The notes beneath the pieces are model-generated. The model was not told the DNA's origin. It ran no database searches and worked only from the letters and a program-made list of their open reading frames with translations. DNA of 64,000 nucleotides from Janthinobacterium psychrotolerans (GTDB lineage: Bacteria; Pseudomonadota; Gammaproteobacteria; Burkholderiales; Burkholderiaceae_D), in the NCBI RefSeq assembly GCF_001677885.1, contig NZ_LOCQ01000047.1, forward strand, positions 62,001 through 126,000, in the 5' to 3' direction. Position numbers and translations under genes: made by a program. Shown one piece after another: positions 37,261 through 46,158 of the stretch; the first letter of the stretch is position 1; the number at the start of each line of letters is the position of its first letter.

Positions 37261-37382
37261 GGTTTATTCTTCCAAAGTACGGCAGGGTGCAAAAACGTCA
37301 TTGTGCACCGCAACACGCCGTTCCTTATCAAAAGTAAGTATTATTTGGGAACGATAAATTTTTCTAATGACAGGCGGCGCTG

Positions 37383-38270
37383 ATGGAACTCAATCCCAAG
37401 CATACGGAAGCGTTTCGCGCCGTGATCGAGACCGGCAGTTTCGAGCAGGCGGCGCTGCGGCTGCACCTGACCTCGCCCGCCATCTCGCAGCGCGTGCGCG
37501 CGCTGGAAAGCCAGCTGGGCAACGCCCTGATCGTGCGCAGCCGCCCTGCCCGCGCCACCCGCACCGGCCAGCGCCTGATGCAGTACCTGAAACGCGCCAG
37601 GCTGCTCGAAGCGGACCTGGAGGCGGAACTGGCGGTGCAGCAGGACGCGCCGCTGACCCTGGTGCTGGCGCTGAATGCCGACTCGATGGGCACCTGGTTT
37701 TTCCCGGCCCTGGCCGATATCCTCAACCGCGAGCGCGTGCTGCTGGACCTGACCGTGGAAGACCAGGACCATACATATACCTTGCTGGAAACCGGGATGG
37801 CGATCGGCTGCATCAGCACCGAAGCGAAGCCGATGCGCGGCTGCAGCGCCGAGCCGCTGGGCGTGATGCGCTACTGGCTGGTGGCCACGCCGGCGTTTCG
37901 CCGGCAGTGGTTCGCCCAGGGCCTGACGCGCAAGGCGGCGCGCACGGCGCCGGTGGTGGCCTACACGCGCAAGGACACCTTGCAGTCCAACTACCTGCAA
38001 CAGGCGCTGGGCCTGCCAGAAGGCGCCTATCCTTGTCATTATGTGCCGGGGGCCACCTCGCACTTCAACGCCATCCGCTACGGGCTCGGCTACGGCATGG
38101 TGCCGGAGCTGCTGCTGCAGGCCAATCCCGATGGCCGGCTGGTGGAGATGCTGACGCCGCAGCAGCCGGCCGACGTGGCGCTGTACTGGCATACCTGGAA
38201 AGTGCAGTCGCCGCGCATGGAGCAACTGTCGCGGCAGATCGTGGCGGCGGCGCGCGCGGTGCTGAGATGA
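37383..38270 (+). CDS. argP: ArgP/LysG-type LysR transcriptional regulator
   Basis: The 295-residue regulator has an N-terminal winged helix-turn-helix (FRAVIETGSFEQAALRLHLTSPAISQRVRALESQLG) and an effector domain with VLALNADSMGTWFFPALADIL, typical of the ArgP/IciA family. Such regulators usually control a lysine/arginine exporter (ArgO/LysE). Here the divergent neighbour is a UPF0126 channel, and no LysE gene is seen. The 122-bp gap is shared by both genes and holds a GGTGCA/TGCACC dyad (37286-37309). Confidence 0.88.
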   Translation: MELNPKHTEAFRAVIETGSFEQAALRLHLTSPAISQRVRALESQLGNALIVRSRPARATRTGQRLMQYLKRARLLEADLEAELAVQQDAPLTLVLALNADSMGTWFFPALADILNRERVLLDLTVEDQDHTYTLLETGMAIGCISTEAKPMRGCSAEPLGVMRYWLVATPAFRRQWFAQGLTRKAARTAPVVAYTRKDTLQSNYLQQALGLPEGAYPCHYVPGATSHFNAIRYGLGYGMVPELLLQANPDGRLVEMLTPQQPADVALYWHTWKVQSPRMEQLSRQIVAAARAVLR

Positions 38271-38376
38271 ATCGCGCCCTTCATACCGGCCAACCTAACT
38301 TTTTATATAAGACACTGCATCAGTCAACGGCTATATTGAAGCGACAGATCACCCACTCATAAAACAAGGAGTTGTC

Positions 38377-40101
38377 ATGTCACTCACCGTAGCAGATCTT
38401 CTGGCCACCACACTTGCCGAGGCGGGCGTCACGCGCATATGGGGCGTCACGGGCGACAGCCTCAATGGCCTGAGCGACAGCCTGCGCCGGATGGGGGGCA
38501 TTGAATGGATGCATGTGCGCCATGAAGAAACGGCCGCCTTCGCCGCCGGCGCCGAGGCGGCGATCACGGGCGGCCTGGCGGTCTGCGCGGGCAGTTGCGG
38601 GCCCGGCAATCTGCACCTGATCAACGGCCTGTTCGACTGCAAGCGCAACCATGTGCCGGTGCTGGCCATCGCCGCCCACATCCCGTCTTCCGAGGTGGGC
38701 TTGGGCTATTTCCAGGAAACCCATCCGCAGGAGCTGTTCCGTGAGTGCGCCGATTTCATCGAACTGATCTCGAACCCTGAACAGTTGCCGGGCGTGCTGC
38801 ACCGCGCGCTGAACACGGCTATCGGCCGCAATGGCGTTGCCGTGCTTGTCATACCCGGCGATGTCGCGCTCATGCCCGCCCCGGCCGGCAAGCTGCCGAA
38901 GCTGGCCCTGCCTGAAGCGCCGCGCGTGATCCCCGTCGCTGCCGAGATCGAGCGGCTGGCCGGCTTGCTCAACGGTTCGACGAAGGTGACCATCCTGGCC
39001 GGCAGCGGCTGCGCCGGCCAGCACGACGCGGTGGTGGCGCTGGCCGCCGCGCTCAAGGCGCCCATGGTCCATGCCCTGCGCGGCAAGGAGCATGTCGAGT
39101 GGGACAACCCCTATGACGTGGGCATGACCGGCATGATCGGCTTTTCATCGGGCTACCATGCGATGATGTCGTGTGACACGCTGCTGATGCTCGGCACCGA
39201 CTTTCCTTATCGCGCGTTCTACCCCAGGGAGGCGCAAGTCATCCAGATCGACCGCGATCCCGGTGCGCTGGGCCGGCGCGTGCCCCTGACGCAGGGCCTG
39301 GTCGGCGATGTCGGGGAAACCATCGCCGCCCTGCTGCCGCTGCTTCAGGCGCGCACCGAGCGCGGTTTCCTCGACCAGGCCCTCGAGCATTACCAGGAAG
39401 CGCGCCACGGACTGGACGAGCTCGCCTCACCATCGGCGTCCGGCCGGCCGATCCACCCGCAATATCTGGCGCGCCGCCTCAGCGAGCTCGCGGCCGACGA
39501 CGCCATCTTTACCGCCGATGTCGGCACACCGACGGTGTGGGCGGCGCGCTACCTGGCCATGAACGGCCGGCGCCGCCTGCTCGGCTCGTTCAACCACGGC
39601 TCGATGGCCAACGCGCTGCCGCAGGCGATCGGCGCGCAGGCGGCCGCGCCGCACAAGCAGGTGATCTCGCTGTCGGGCGATGGCGGCTTCACCATGATGA
39701 TGGGCGATTTCATTTCATTGTCTCAACTGGGCCTGCCGGTCAAGGTGGTGGTCGTCAACAACGGCTCGCTGGGCTTTGTGGCGATGGAAATGAAGGCGGG
39801 CGGCTATCTCGACACCGGCACCGACCTGGCGAACCCCGATTTCGCCGCCATGGCCTCGGCGATGGGCATCCTGGGAATTCGCGTCGACAATGCGTCCGAT
39901 CTGGACGAGGCGCTGCGCCGCGCTTTTGCCCACCCGGGGCCGGTGCTGGTCGATGTGGTCACGGCCAAACAGGAACTGGTCATCCCACCCAGGATCGGGC
40001 TCGAACAGGCCAAGGGCTTCAGCCTGTTCATGTTGAAGGCGATGATCAACGGACGTGGCGACGAGGTGGTCGACCTGGCGCGCACCAACCTGCGGTTCTG
40101 A
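38377..40101 (+). CDS. poxB: Pyruvate dehydrogenase (quinone) PoxB
   Basis: PoxB oxidises pyruvate to acetate and CO2, passing electrons to ubiquinone. The 574-residue TPP enzyme has [20 protein letters not shown] with the catalytic Glu in [18 protein letters not shown], a [19 protein letters not shown]-side region, and the TPP-binding [41 protein letters not shown]-terminal membrane-binding tail is expected. AAGGAG lies before the ATG. A hairpin with a T-run follows. Confidence 0.93.
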   Translation: MSLTVADLLATTLAEAGVTRIWGVTGDSLNGLSDSLRRMGGIEWMHVRHEETAAFAAGAEAAITGGLAVCAGSCGPGNLHLINGLFDCKRNHVPVLAIAAHIPSSEVGLGYFQETHPQELFRECADFIELISNPEQLPGVLHRALNTAIGRNGVAVLVIPGDVALMPAPAGKLPKLALPEAPRVIPVAAEIERLAGLLNGSTKVTILAGSGCAGQHDAVVALAAALKAPMVHALRGKEHVEWDNPYDVGMTGMIGFSSGYHAMMSCDTLLMLGTDFPYRAFYPREAQVIQIDRDPGALGRRVPLTQGLVGDVGETIAALLPLLQARTERGFLDQALEHYQEARHGLDELASPSASGRPIHPQYLARRLSELAADDAIFTADVGTPTVWAARYLAMNGRRRLLGSFNHGSMANALPQAIGAQAAAPHKQVISLSGDGGFTMMMGDFISLSQLGLPVKVVVVNNGSLGFVAMEMKAGGYLDTGTDLANPDFAAMASAMGILGIRVDNASDLDEALRRAFAHPGPVLVDVVTAKQELVIPPRIGLEQAKGFSLFMLKAMINGRGDEVVDLARTNLRF

Positions 40102-40115
40102 GGGGGAACGAAATA

Positions 40116-40143
40116 GAAAACGGTTCGCCGCGCTGGCGAACCG
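40116..40143 (-). terminator. Terminator between poxB and carbonic anhydrase genes
   Basis: CGGTTCGCC/GGCGAACCG pairs perfectly around a 5-nt loop (40121-40143). On the minus strand it is followed by TTTTC, so it ends the carbonic anhydrase transcript and may also end poxB. Confidence 0.75.
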
Positions 40144-40153
40144 CTCGGGATGA

Positions 40154-40822
40154 TTATGCTTCTTCGTAGCTGGCCAGGCGGGCCGCCATGCGCGGCGCCA
40201 GTTCGTGACCGGCCGTAATGGTCACGTTCAGGTCGTTCAGCACGCCGTCTTTCAGGCCATACACCCAGCCGTGCACGCTGACTTCCTGACCACGTTCCCA
40301 GGCATCCTGGACGATGGTGGTCTGGCACACGTTCAGCACCTGCTCGGCCACGTTCAGTTCGCACAGGCGGTCGCTGCGCTGGCGGCTGGTCAGCACGTCG
40401 CCCAGGTAGCGCTCGTGCTTCTGGCTCACGTCCTGCACATGGCGCAGCCAGTTGTCGACCAGGCCGATGCGCGTGCCCGTCATGGCCGCGTGCACGCCCT
40501 TGCAGCCATAATGGCCGACGATGATCACATGCTTGACCTTCAGCACGTCGACGGCGAACTGCAGCACCGACAGGCAGTTGAGGTCGGAGTGCACCACCAC
40601 GTTGGCGATATTACGGTGCACAAACACATCGCCTGGCGGCATGCCCAGCAGTTCGTTGGCCGGTACGCGGCTGTCCGAACAACCGATCCACAGGTATTCG
40701 GGCGAGGTCTGCGATTCCAGGTTCTTGAAGTATTCCGGATTCTTCTCCACCATCGAACTGGCCCAAGCCTTGTTGCGCTTGAGCAGTTCCGTCAGGGCCG
40801 GGCCGTTTTTTACTTCAGTCAT
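40154..40822 (-). CDS. can: Beta-class carbonic anhydrase
   Basis: The 222-residue zinc enzyme interconverts CO2 and bicarbonate. Zinc ligands Cys48, His104 and Cys107 and the Asp50-Arg52 dyad are in place (CSDSRVPANELLG and VGHYGCKGV). The protein resembles E. coli Can in length and motifs. It is flanked by terminators on both sides, so it is transcribed singly. Confidence 0.96.
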   Translation of the reverse strand: MTEVKNGPALTELLKRNKAWASSMVEKNPEYFKNLESQTSPEYLWIGCSDSRVPANELLGMPPGDVFVHRNIANVVVHSDLNCLSVLQFAVDVLKVKHVIIVGHYGCKGVHAAMTGTRIGLVDNWLRHVQDVSQKHERYLGDVLTSRQRSDRLCELNVAEQVLNVCQTTIVQDAWERGQEVSVHGWVYGLKDGVLNDLNVTITAGHELAPRMAARLASYEEA

Positions 40823-40832
40823 GATATTTCCT

Positions 40833-40867
40833 TAAAAAAACGCCGGGATGTGGTTGGCATCCCGGCG
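40833..40867 (-). terminator. Terminator of dnaJ
   Basis: CGCCGGGATG/CATCCCGGCG is a perfect 10-bp stem with a 7-nt loop (40841-40867). On the minus strand a run of seven T follows. It lies between dnaJ and can. Confidence 0.9.
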
Positions 40868-40882
40868 AATATTGATTAATGC

Positions 40883-42016
40883 TTATTCAAAGAAATCCTT
40901 GACCTTGTCCTTCCAGGTCTTGCTTTGGGGGCTGTGCTTGGCACCGCCCTCGGTGGTGGATTTCTCAAAGTCGCGTAGCAGTTCTTTTTGTTTTTCGGTC
41001 AGCTTGACCGGCGTTTCAATGGCCACGTGGCAGAACAGATCGCCCGCATAGCCGGAGCGCACGCCCTTGATGCCCTTGCCCTTGAGGCGGAAGGTCTTGC
41101 CCGACTGGGTGCCTTCAGGAATCGTGAACGACACTTTGCCGTTCAGGGTCGGCACTTCGATATCGCCGCCCAGGGCCGCCTTGGTAAACGAGATCGGCAT
41201 TTCGCAATGCAGGTCGTCGCCTTCGCGCTGGAAGACGGCGTGCGCCTTGATATGGATTTCCACATACAAATCGCCCGCCGGACCGCCATTCGTGCCCGGT
41301 TCGCCGTTGCCGGACGAACGGATACGCATGCCGTTGTCGATGCCCACTGGAATCTTCACTTCCAGCGTCTTGTTGCGCTTGATGCGGCCCGCGCCGGCGC
41401 ACGTGGTGCACGGCTCGGGGATCACCTTGCCGCTGCCATGGCATTTCGGGCAGGTTTGCTGGATGCTGAAGAAGCCTTGCTGCATGCGTACCTGGCCGTG
41501 GCCGGCGCAAGTGCCGCAAGTGACGGGCTGGGTGCCCGGCTTGGCACCGCTGCCATGGCAGGTTTCGCACTTGTCCCAGCTCGGCACGCGGATGGTCGTG
41601 TCGAAGCCGTGCGCAGCTTGCTCAAGTGTAATTTCCAGGTTGTAGCGCAAATCGGCGCCACGGTACACCTGCGGCCCCGCATTGCGGCTGCGTCCGCCGC
41701 CACCGCCAAAGATGTCGCCGAAGATATCGCCGAAGCTGTCGGCAAAGCCGCCAGCACCGCCGCCAAAGCCACCGCCGCCGCCCATGTTCGGGTCTACGCC
41801 GGCGTGACCATAGCGGTCGTACGCTTCGCGCTTTTCCGGATTGGTCAGCATTTCGTAGGCTTCTTTGACTTCCTTAAACTTTTCTTCCGATTCCTTACTG
41901 TCCGGATTGCGGTCCGGATGGTATTTCATCGCCAGTTTACGGTAAGACTTTTTGATCTCTTCTTCCGAAGCATTTTTTGCGACACCGAGTGTCTCGTAAA
42001 AATCACGCTTTGCCAT
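40883..42016 (-). CDS. dnaJ: Chaperone DnaJ
   Basis: DnaJ delivers substrates to DnaK and stimulates its ATPase. The 377 residues have the N-terminal J domain with HPD ([11 protein letters not shown]), a Gly/Phe-rich linker ([21 protein letters not shown]), four CxxCxGxG zinc motifs ([10 protein letters not shown] to CTTCAGAGR) and the C-terminal substrate domain. It lies 160 bp after dnaK, behind a terminator-like hairpin. Confidence 0.98.
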   Translation of the reverse strand: MAKRDFYETLGVAKNASEEEIKKSYRKLAMKYHPDRNPDSKESEEKFKEVKEAYEMLTNPEKREAYDRYGHAGVDPNMGGGGGFGGGAGGFADSFGDIFGDIFGGGGGRSRNAGPQVYRGADLRYNLEITLEQAAHGFDTTIRVPSWDKCETCHGSGAKPGTQPVTCGTCAGHGQVRMQQGFFSIQQTCPKCHGSGKVIPEPCTTCAGAGRIKRNKTLEVKIPVGIDNGMRIRSSGNGEPGTNGGPAGDLYVEIHIKAHAVFQREGDDLHCEMPISFTKAALGGDIEVPTLNGKVSFTIPEGTQSGKTFRLKGKGIKGVRSGYAGDLFCHVAIETPVKLTEKQKELLRDFEKSTTEGGAKHSPQSKTWKDKVKDFFE

Positions 42017-42060
42017 GTTGTCGGCACCTTGCAGTCTATCTACTGATGTAAAAATTACAC

Positions 42061-42102
42061 GAAAAAGCCGAGTCGAGTGCCGCGCTGGGCGGCGACTCGG
42101 CT
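42061..42102 (-). terminator. Attenuator/terminator hairpin between dnaK and dnaJ
   Basis: A perfect 10-bp stem, AGCCGAGTCG/CGACTCGGCT, with a 17-nt loop, is followed on the minus strand by TTTTTC. It would lower dnaJ expression relative to dnaK. Confidence 0.8.
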
Positions 42103-42176
42103 CGGCCGGTCTTCGTGGCTAATGCCGCGATGTAGCGTTCAGCCCGGCTGCCCCCAAGTTGCAGGAGCGCAAGAGA

Positions 42177-44123
42177 TTACTTGCTGTCTTTGACTTCCTT
42201 GAAGTCAGCGTCAACCACGTCATCTTGCTTGGCGCCAGCATCGGAGGCGCCACCAGGGGCTTGTTGTGCACCTTCCGCACCGCCGGCAGCTTGCTGGGCT
42301 TGCATGTCGGCGTACATTTTTTCGCCCAGTTTCTGCGATGCGGTCGACAGTGCTTCCAGCTTGGCGTCGATCTCGGCCTTGTCGCCGGCCTTGATGCTCG
42401 CTTCCAGGTCGGTGATGGCCGCTTCGATCTTTTCTTTCTCGCCAGCTTCCAGCTTGTCGCCGTATTCCGTCAGCGATTTGCGGGTCGAGTGTACCAGAGC
42501 ATCGGCCTGGTTGCGCGACTCGGCCAGCTCTTTCACCTTCTTGTCTTCTTCTGCGTTCAACTCGGCGTCTTTGACCATCTTCTGGATTTCCGCCTCGGTC
42601 AAACCGGAGTTCGCCTTGATGGTAATCTTGTTTTCCTTGCCGGTGGCCTTGTCTTTCGCGCCGACATGCAAGATGCCGTTGGCGTCGATGTCGAAGGTCA
42701 CTTCGATCTGTGGCGTGCCGCGCGATGCTGGCGGGATGCCTTCCAGATTGAATTCGCCCAGGCCCTTGTTGCCGGCCGCGATTTCACGCTCACCCTGGTA
42801 GACCTTGATGGTCACGGCAGGCTGGTTGTCGTCGGCGGTCGAGAACACTTGCGAGAACTTGGTCGGAATCGTCGTGTTTTTGTGTATCATCTTGGTCATC
42901 ACGCCACCCAGGGTTTCGATACCCAGGGACAATGGCGTCACGTCCAGCAGCAGCAAGTCCTTGCGTTCGCCCGACAGCACCGAACCCTGGATCGCTGCAC
43001 CGACGGCCACGGCTTCGTCCGGGTTCACGTCCTTGCGCGGGTCCTTGCCGAAGAATTCCTTCACTTTTTCCTGCACCTTCGGCATACGGGTCATGCCGCC
43101 GACCAGGATGATGTCGTCGATGTCCGACACTTTGACGCCGGCATCCTTGATCGCCATGCGGCAAGGTTCCATCGTGGCCGAGATCAGCTCTTCGACCAGC
43201 GATTCCAGCTTGGCGCGGGTCATTTTGAGGTTCAGGTGAACCGGCGCGCCATTGGCCATGGCGATGTAGGGCTCATTGATTTCGGTCTGTTGCGACGACG
43301 ACAGCTCGATCTTCGCGCGCTCGGCCGAAGCCTTGATGCGCTGCAGGGCGATCGGATCTTTTTTCAGGTCGATGCCGTTGATCTTCTTGAACTCGTCGAT
43401 GATGTAATCGATGACGCGCTGGTCGAAGTCTTCGCCGCCCAGGAAGGTGTCGCCGTTGGTGGCCAGCACTTCGAATTGTTTTTCGCCATCGACGTCGGCG
43501 ATTTCGATGATCGACACGTCGAACGTGCCGCCGCCCAGATCGTACACGGCGATCTTGCGGTCGCCCTTTTCGTTCTTGTCCAGGCCAAAGGCCAGTGCGG
43601 CCGCGGTCGGCTCATTGATGATGCGCTTGACGTCCAGGCCAGCGATACGGCCGGCGTCCTTGGTTGCCTGGCGCTGCGAGTCGTTGAAGTAGGCCGGTAC
43701 CGTGATGACGGCTTCGGTCACTTCTTCGCCCAGGTAATCTTCGGCGGTTTTCTTCATCTTGCGCAGCACTTCAGCCGAAATTTGCTGTGGCGCCAGTTTC
43801 TTGTCGCGCACACCGATCCACGCATCGCCGTTGTCGGCTTTGGTGATCTGGTAAGGCATCAGGCCGATGTCTTTCTGTACTTCTTTCTCGTCGAACTTGC
43901 GACCGATCAGACGCTTGACTGCGAACAGCGTGTTTTTCGGATTGGTCACGGCCTGGCGTTTGGCCGGCGCGCCGACGAGAATCTCGCCATCTTCCTGGTA
44001 AGCGATAATCGACGGCGTCGTGCGTGCGCCTTCGGCGTTTTCGATTACCTTTGGTTGACCGTTTTCCATGATGGAAACGCAGGAATTCGTGGTTCCCAGA
44101 TCGATACCGATAATTCTACCCAT
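42177..44123 (-). CDS. dnaK: Chaperone DnaK (Hsp70)
   Basis: The 648-residue Hsp70 has [11 protein letters not shown] at the N-terminus, the ATPase-domain [14 protein letters not shown] and [12 protein letters not shown] motifs, [11 protein letters not shown], and the C-terminal substrate-binding domain with a disordered tail ending [13 protein letters not shown]. It is the second gene of the grpE-dnaK-dnaJ unit, 91 bp after grpE. Confidence 0.99.
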   Translation of the reverse strand: MGRIIGIDLGTTNSCVSIMENGQPKVIENAEGARTTPSIIAYQEDGEILVGAPAKRQAVTNPKNTLFAVKRLIGRKFDEKEVQKDIGLMPYQITKADNGDAWIGVRDKKLAPQQISAEVLRKMKKTAEDYLGEEVTEAVITVPAYFNDSQRQATKDAGRIAGLDVKRIINEPTAAALAFGLDKNEKGDRKIAVYDLGGGTFDVSIIEIADVDGEKQFEVLATNGDTFLGGEDFDQRVIDYIIDEFKKINGIDLKKDPIALQRIKASAERAKIELSSSQQTEINEPYIAMANGAPVHLNLKMTRAKLESLVEELISATMEPCRMAIKDAGVKVSDIDDIILVGGMTRMPKVQEKVKEFFGKDPRKDVNPDEAVAVGAAIQGSVLSGERKDLLLLDVTPLSLGIETLGGVMTKMIHKNTTIPTKFSQVFSTADDNQPAVTIKVYQGEREIAAGNKGLGEFNLEGIPPASRGTPQIEVTFDIDANGILHVGAKDKATGKENKITIKANSGLTEAEIQKMVKDAELNAEEDKKVKELAESRNQADALVHSTRKSLTEYGDKLEAGEKEKIEAAITDLEASIKAGDKAEIDAKLEALSTASQKLGEKMYADMQAQQAAGGAEGAQQAPGGASDAGAKQDDVVDADFKEVKDSK

Positions 44124-44214
44124 GATTTATTTCCTTTTATTCGCTAGATTTCAGATGGTTCTTATATGTGGCAAAGCGGCATGGTTTCAAGGCTTGCTTG
44201 ATGCCGCACTCTGA

Positions 44215-44751
44215 TTATTTTGCTTGCGCGGTGGTCACGATGGCCGGACGCAACAGGCGGTCGGCGATCATATAACCTTTTTGCAACACTGACACGACCG
44301 TATTGGCTTCCTGCTCGGCAGGCACCACGGCGACGGCCTGGTGCTTCATCGGGTCGAGCTTGTCGCCTTGTGCCGGCAGGATCTCGACCAGGCGGTTGCG
44401 CTCGAACGCCGAGCTCAACTGTTTCAAGGTCATTTCCACGCCTTCTTTCAGCGATTCAATCGTCGGCGCTTCCACCGTCAGTGCCATTTCCAGGCTGTCT
44501 TTCACCGGCACCAGGGCTTCGGCAAAGCTTTCAACGGCAAATTTATGCGCCTTGGCAACATCTTCCTGGGCGCGGCGGCGGATATTTTCACCGTCGGCCT
44601 TGGCGCGCATGAAGGCATCGTGCATCTCTGCAAGACGCGCTTCGGTACTGGCCAGCTGCTCTTCCAAAGTAGGCTCTGCGGGAGTCGATGGTGCAGCCGC
44701 CGCAGCGTCCGCTGGCTGATTAGGTACAGCTTGGTTTTCCTGATCTTGCAT
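44215..44751 (-). CDS. grpE: Nucleotide exchange factor GrpE
   Basis: The 178-residue GrpE begins [11 protein letters not shown] and has an acidic/Ala N-terminal arm, a long coiled coil ([32 protein letters not shown]) and the C-terminal beta domain ([41 protein letters not shown]). It releases ADP from DnaK. TAGGAGC precedes the ATG at 44751. A sigma-32 promoter lies upstream. Confidence 0.97.
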   Translation of the reverse strand: MQDQENQAVPNQPADAAAAAPSTPAEPTLEEQLASTEARLAEMHDAFMRAKADGENIRRRAQEDVAKAHKFAVESFAEALVPVKDSLEMALTVEAPTIESLKEGVEMTLKQLSSAFERNRLVEILPAQGDKLDPMKHQAVAVVPAEQEANTVVSVLQKGYMIADRLLRPAIVTTAQAK

Positions 44752-44820
44752 CTGAAAAGCTCCTACAATCAATGACTTAATATTAGTTAGGCTACGTCGC
44801 ACTACAACACTGAGCGGCAG

Positions 44821-44846
44821 ATGGGGCTATATCCCTCTCTTTCAAG
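44821..44846 (-). promoter_or_regulatory. Sigma-32 heat-shock promoter of grpE-dnaK-dnaJ
   Basis: The minus strand reads CTTGAAA (44846-44840), a 13-nt spacer and CCCCAT (44826-44821), an excellent match to CTTGAAA-N11-15-CCCCAT. It lies 70 bp before the grpE start. Confidence 0.85.
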
Positions 44847-44880
44847 GGGTATTGGCAACATCGCCAGAAAAGTCGCTCCA

Positions 44881-44919
44881 TGTTGTCGGGATTACATGCG
44901 CGAAGCCCGGCATTCTACC
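44881..44919. repeat. Decayed REP-like palindrome between hemH and grpE
   Basis: On the minus strand GTAGAATGCCGGGCTTCGCG followed by CATGTAATCCCGACAACA aligns with GTAGGTCGGATTAGCGCTTCGCGCGTAATCCGACAACA of the intact elements, with indels and substitutions. One arm is largely lost. It lies just after hemH and before the grpE promoter. Confidence 0.6.
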
Positions 44920-44963
44920 AGTGCCGCACGCTGGCCCGCCATTTCGGTGTTGCCATTTAGAAA

Positions 44964-46073
44964 TTAATCGGCCGCCCCCAGCGCCAACGCCGCCGCCCGC
45001 GCCTGTTGCCCGGCCTGCTGCTGGGCTTGCTGTTCGGCCGGCGTGCGCCTGGTGGGCCAGCCCACCATATGCTGCTCGGCGACCTCCGCCATGCCCGTGA
45101 TCCAGGCAGGAGTTTCGTTCAGGCAATGGATATAGTGAAACGCCTGACCGCCCGCCGTTTCGAAATCATGTTTTGCTTCCATCGCGATCTCTTCGAGGGT
45201 TTCCAGGCAATCGCTGGTAAAGCCCGGGCACAGCAGATCGACCCGCTTGACGTCCTGCTGCGCCAGCGCGATCAGGGTTGGTGCCGTGTAGGGCTGCAGC
45301 CACTCGGCCTTGCCGAAGCGCGACTGGAAGGTGACCATATACTGATCTTTGCTCAGTTTTAACTGTTCGGCCAGCAGGCGCGCCGTTTTCAGACACTGGC
45401 AGTGATACGGGTCGCCCAGCATCAGGGTGCGTTTGGGCACGCCGTGAAAGCTCATCACCAGCTTGTCCGGGCGGCCATGGCTTGCCCAGTGCGCCAGCAC
45501 CGAATCGCGCAAGGCGGCGATATAGGTGGCGTGCTCATGATACTGCTTGATAAAGCGCAATTCCGGCACATTGCGCACCGTGGCGTAATGGCTGAACACG
45601 GCGTCATAGATGGAGCCGGTGGTGGTGGCCGAATACTGCGGATAGGCAGGCAGGATGGCGATACGCTCGCAGCCTTCGCGTTTCAGCTGCGCCAGCACTT
45701 CGGGCAAGGACGGCGAACCGTAGCGCATGGCCATGGCCACCGTCAGGCCATCGTGGCCGCGTTCGGCGAGCGCGCCGGCCAACAGCTGTGCCTGCTTTTG
45801 CGTATGGACTTTCAACGGCGAACCTTCCTTGGTCCAGATCGACGCATATTTCTTGGCCGACTGGCCGGATCGAAACGGCAAAATGATCAGGTTCAGGATA
45901 AACCACCACACCAGGCGCGGGATTTCCACCACGCGCGGATCGGACAAAAATTGCTTCAGATAGCGCCGCACGGCCGGGGCGGTGGGCGCGTCGGGCGTAC
46001 CCAGATTGACCAGCACCACGGCGCTGCGCGCGACGGTGCCGTGGGTGTGGGGTGGTTCGGGTTGGAAGGGCAT
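44964..46073 (-). CDS. hemH: Ferrochelatase
   Basis: HemH inserts iron into protoporphyrin IX in the last step of heme synthesis. The 369-residue protein has VVLVNLGTPDAPTAPAVRRYLKQFLSDPRVVEIP, the metal-site His in LVMSFHGVPKRTLMLGDPYHCQC, and YMVTFQSRFGKAEWLQPYT and DLLCPGFTSDCLETLEEI blocks. It is upstream of grpE in the same direction but separated by a decayed REP element. Confidence 0.97.
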   Translation of the reverse strand: MPFQPEPPHTHGTVARSAVVLVNLGTPDAPTAPAVRRYLKQFLSDPRVVEIPRLVWWFILNLIILPFRSGQSAKKYASIWTKEGSPLKVHTQKQAQLLAGALAERGHDGLTVAMAMRYGSPSLPEVLAQLKREGCERIAILPAYPQYSATTTGSIYDAVFSHYATVRNVPELRFIKQYHEHATYIAALRDSVLAHWASHGRPDKLVMSFHGVPKRTLMLGDPYHCQCLKTARLLAEQLKLSKDQYMVTFQSRFGKAEWLQPYTAPTLIALAQQDVKRVDLLCPGFTSDCLETLEEIAMEAKHDFETAGGQAFHYIHCLNETPAWITGMAEVAEQHMVGWPTRRTPAEQQAQQQAGQQARAAALALGAAD

Positions 46074-46158
46074 GGGGTTCTTTGATCACGTTGGACAGGT
46101 AGCTGGACATTATAAGTGCTACTTGCCGCAGCTAACCCCACTGCAAAACGGGAGTACC

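Noticed and set aside
37286-37309. GGTGCA-N12-TGCACC as a definite ArgP operator
   Set aside because: Six-base arms with long spacing occur easily by chance in GC-rich DNA; left as a mention only.
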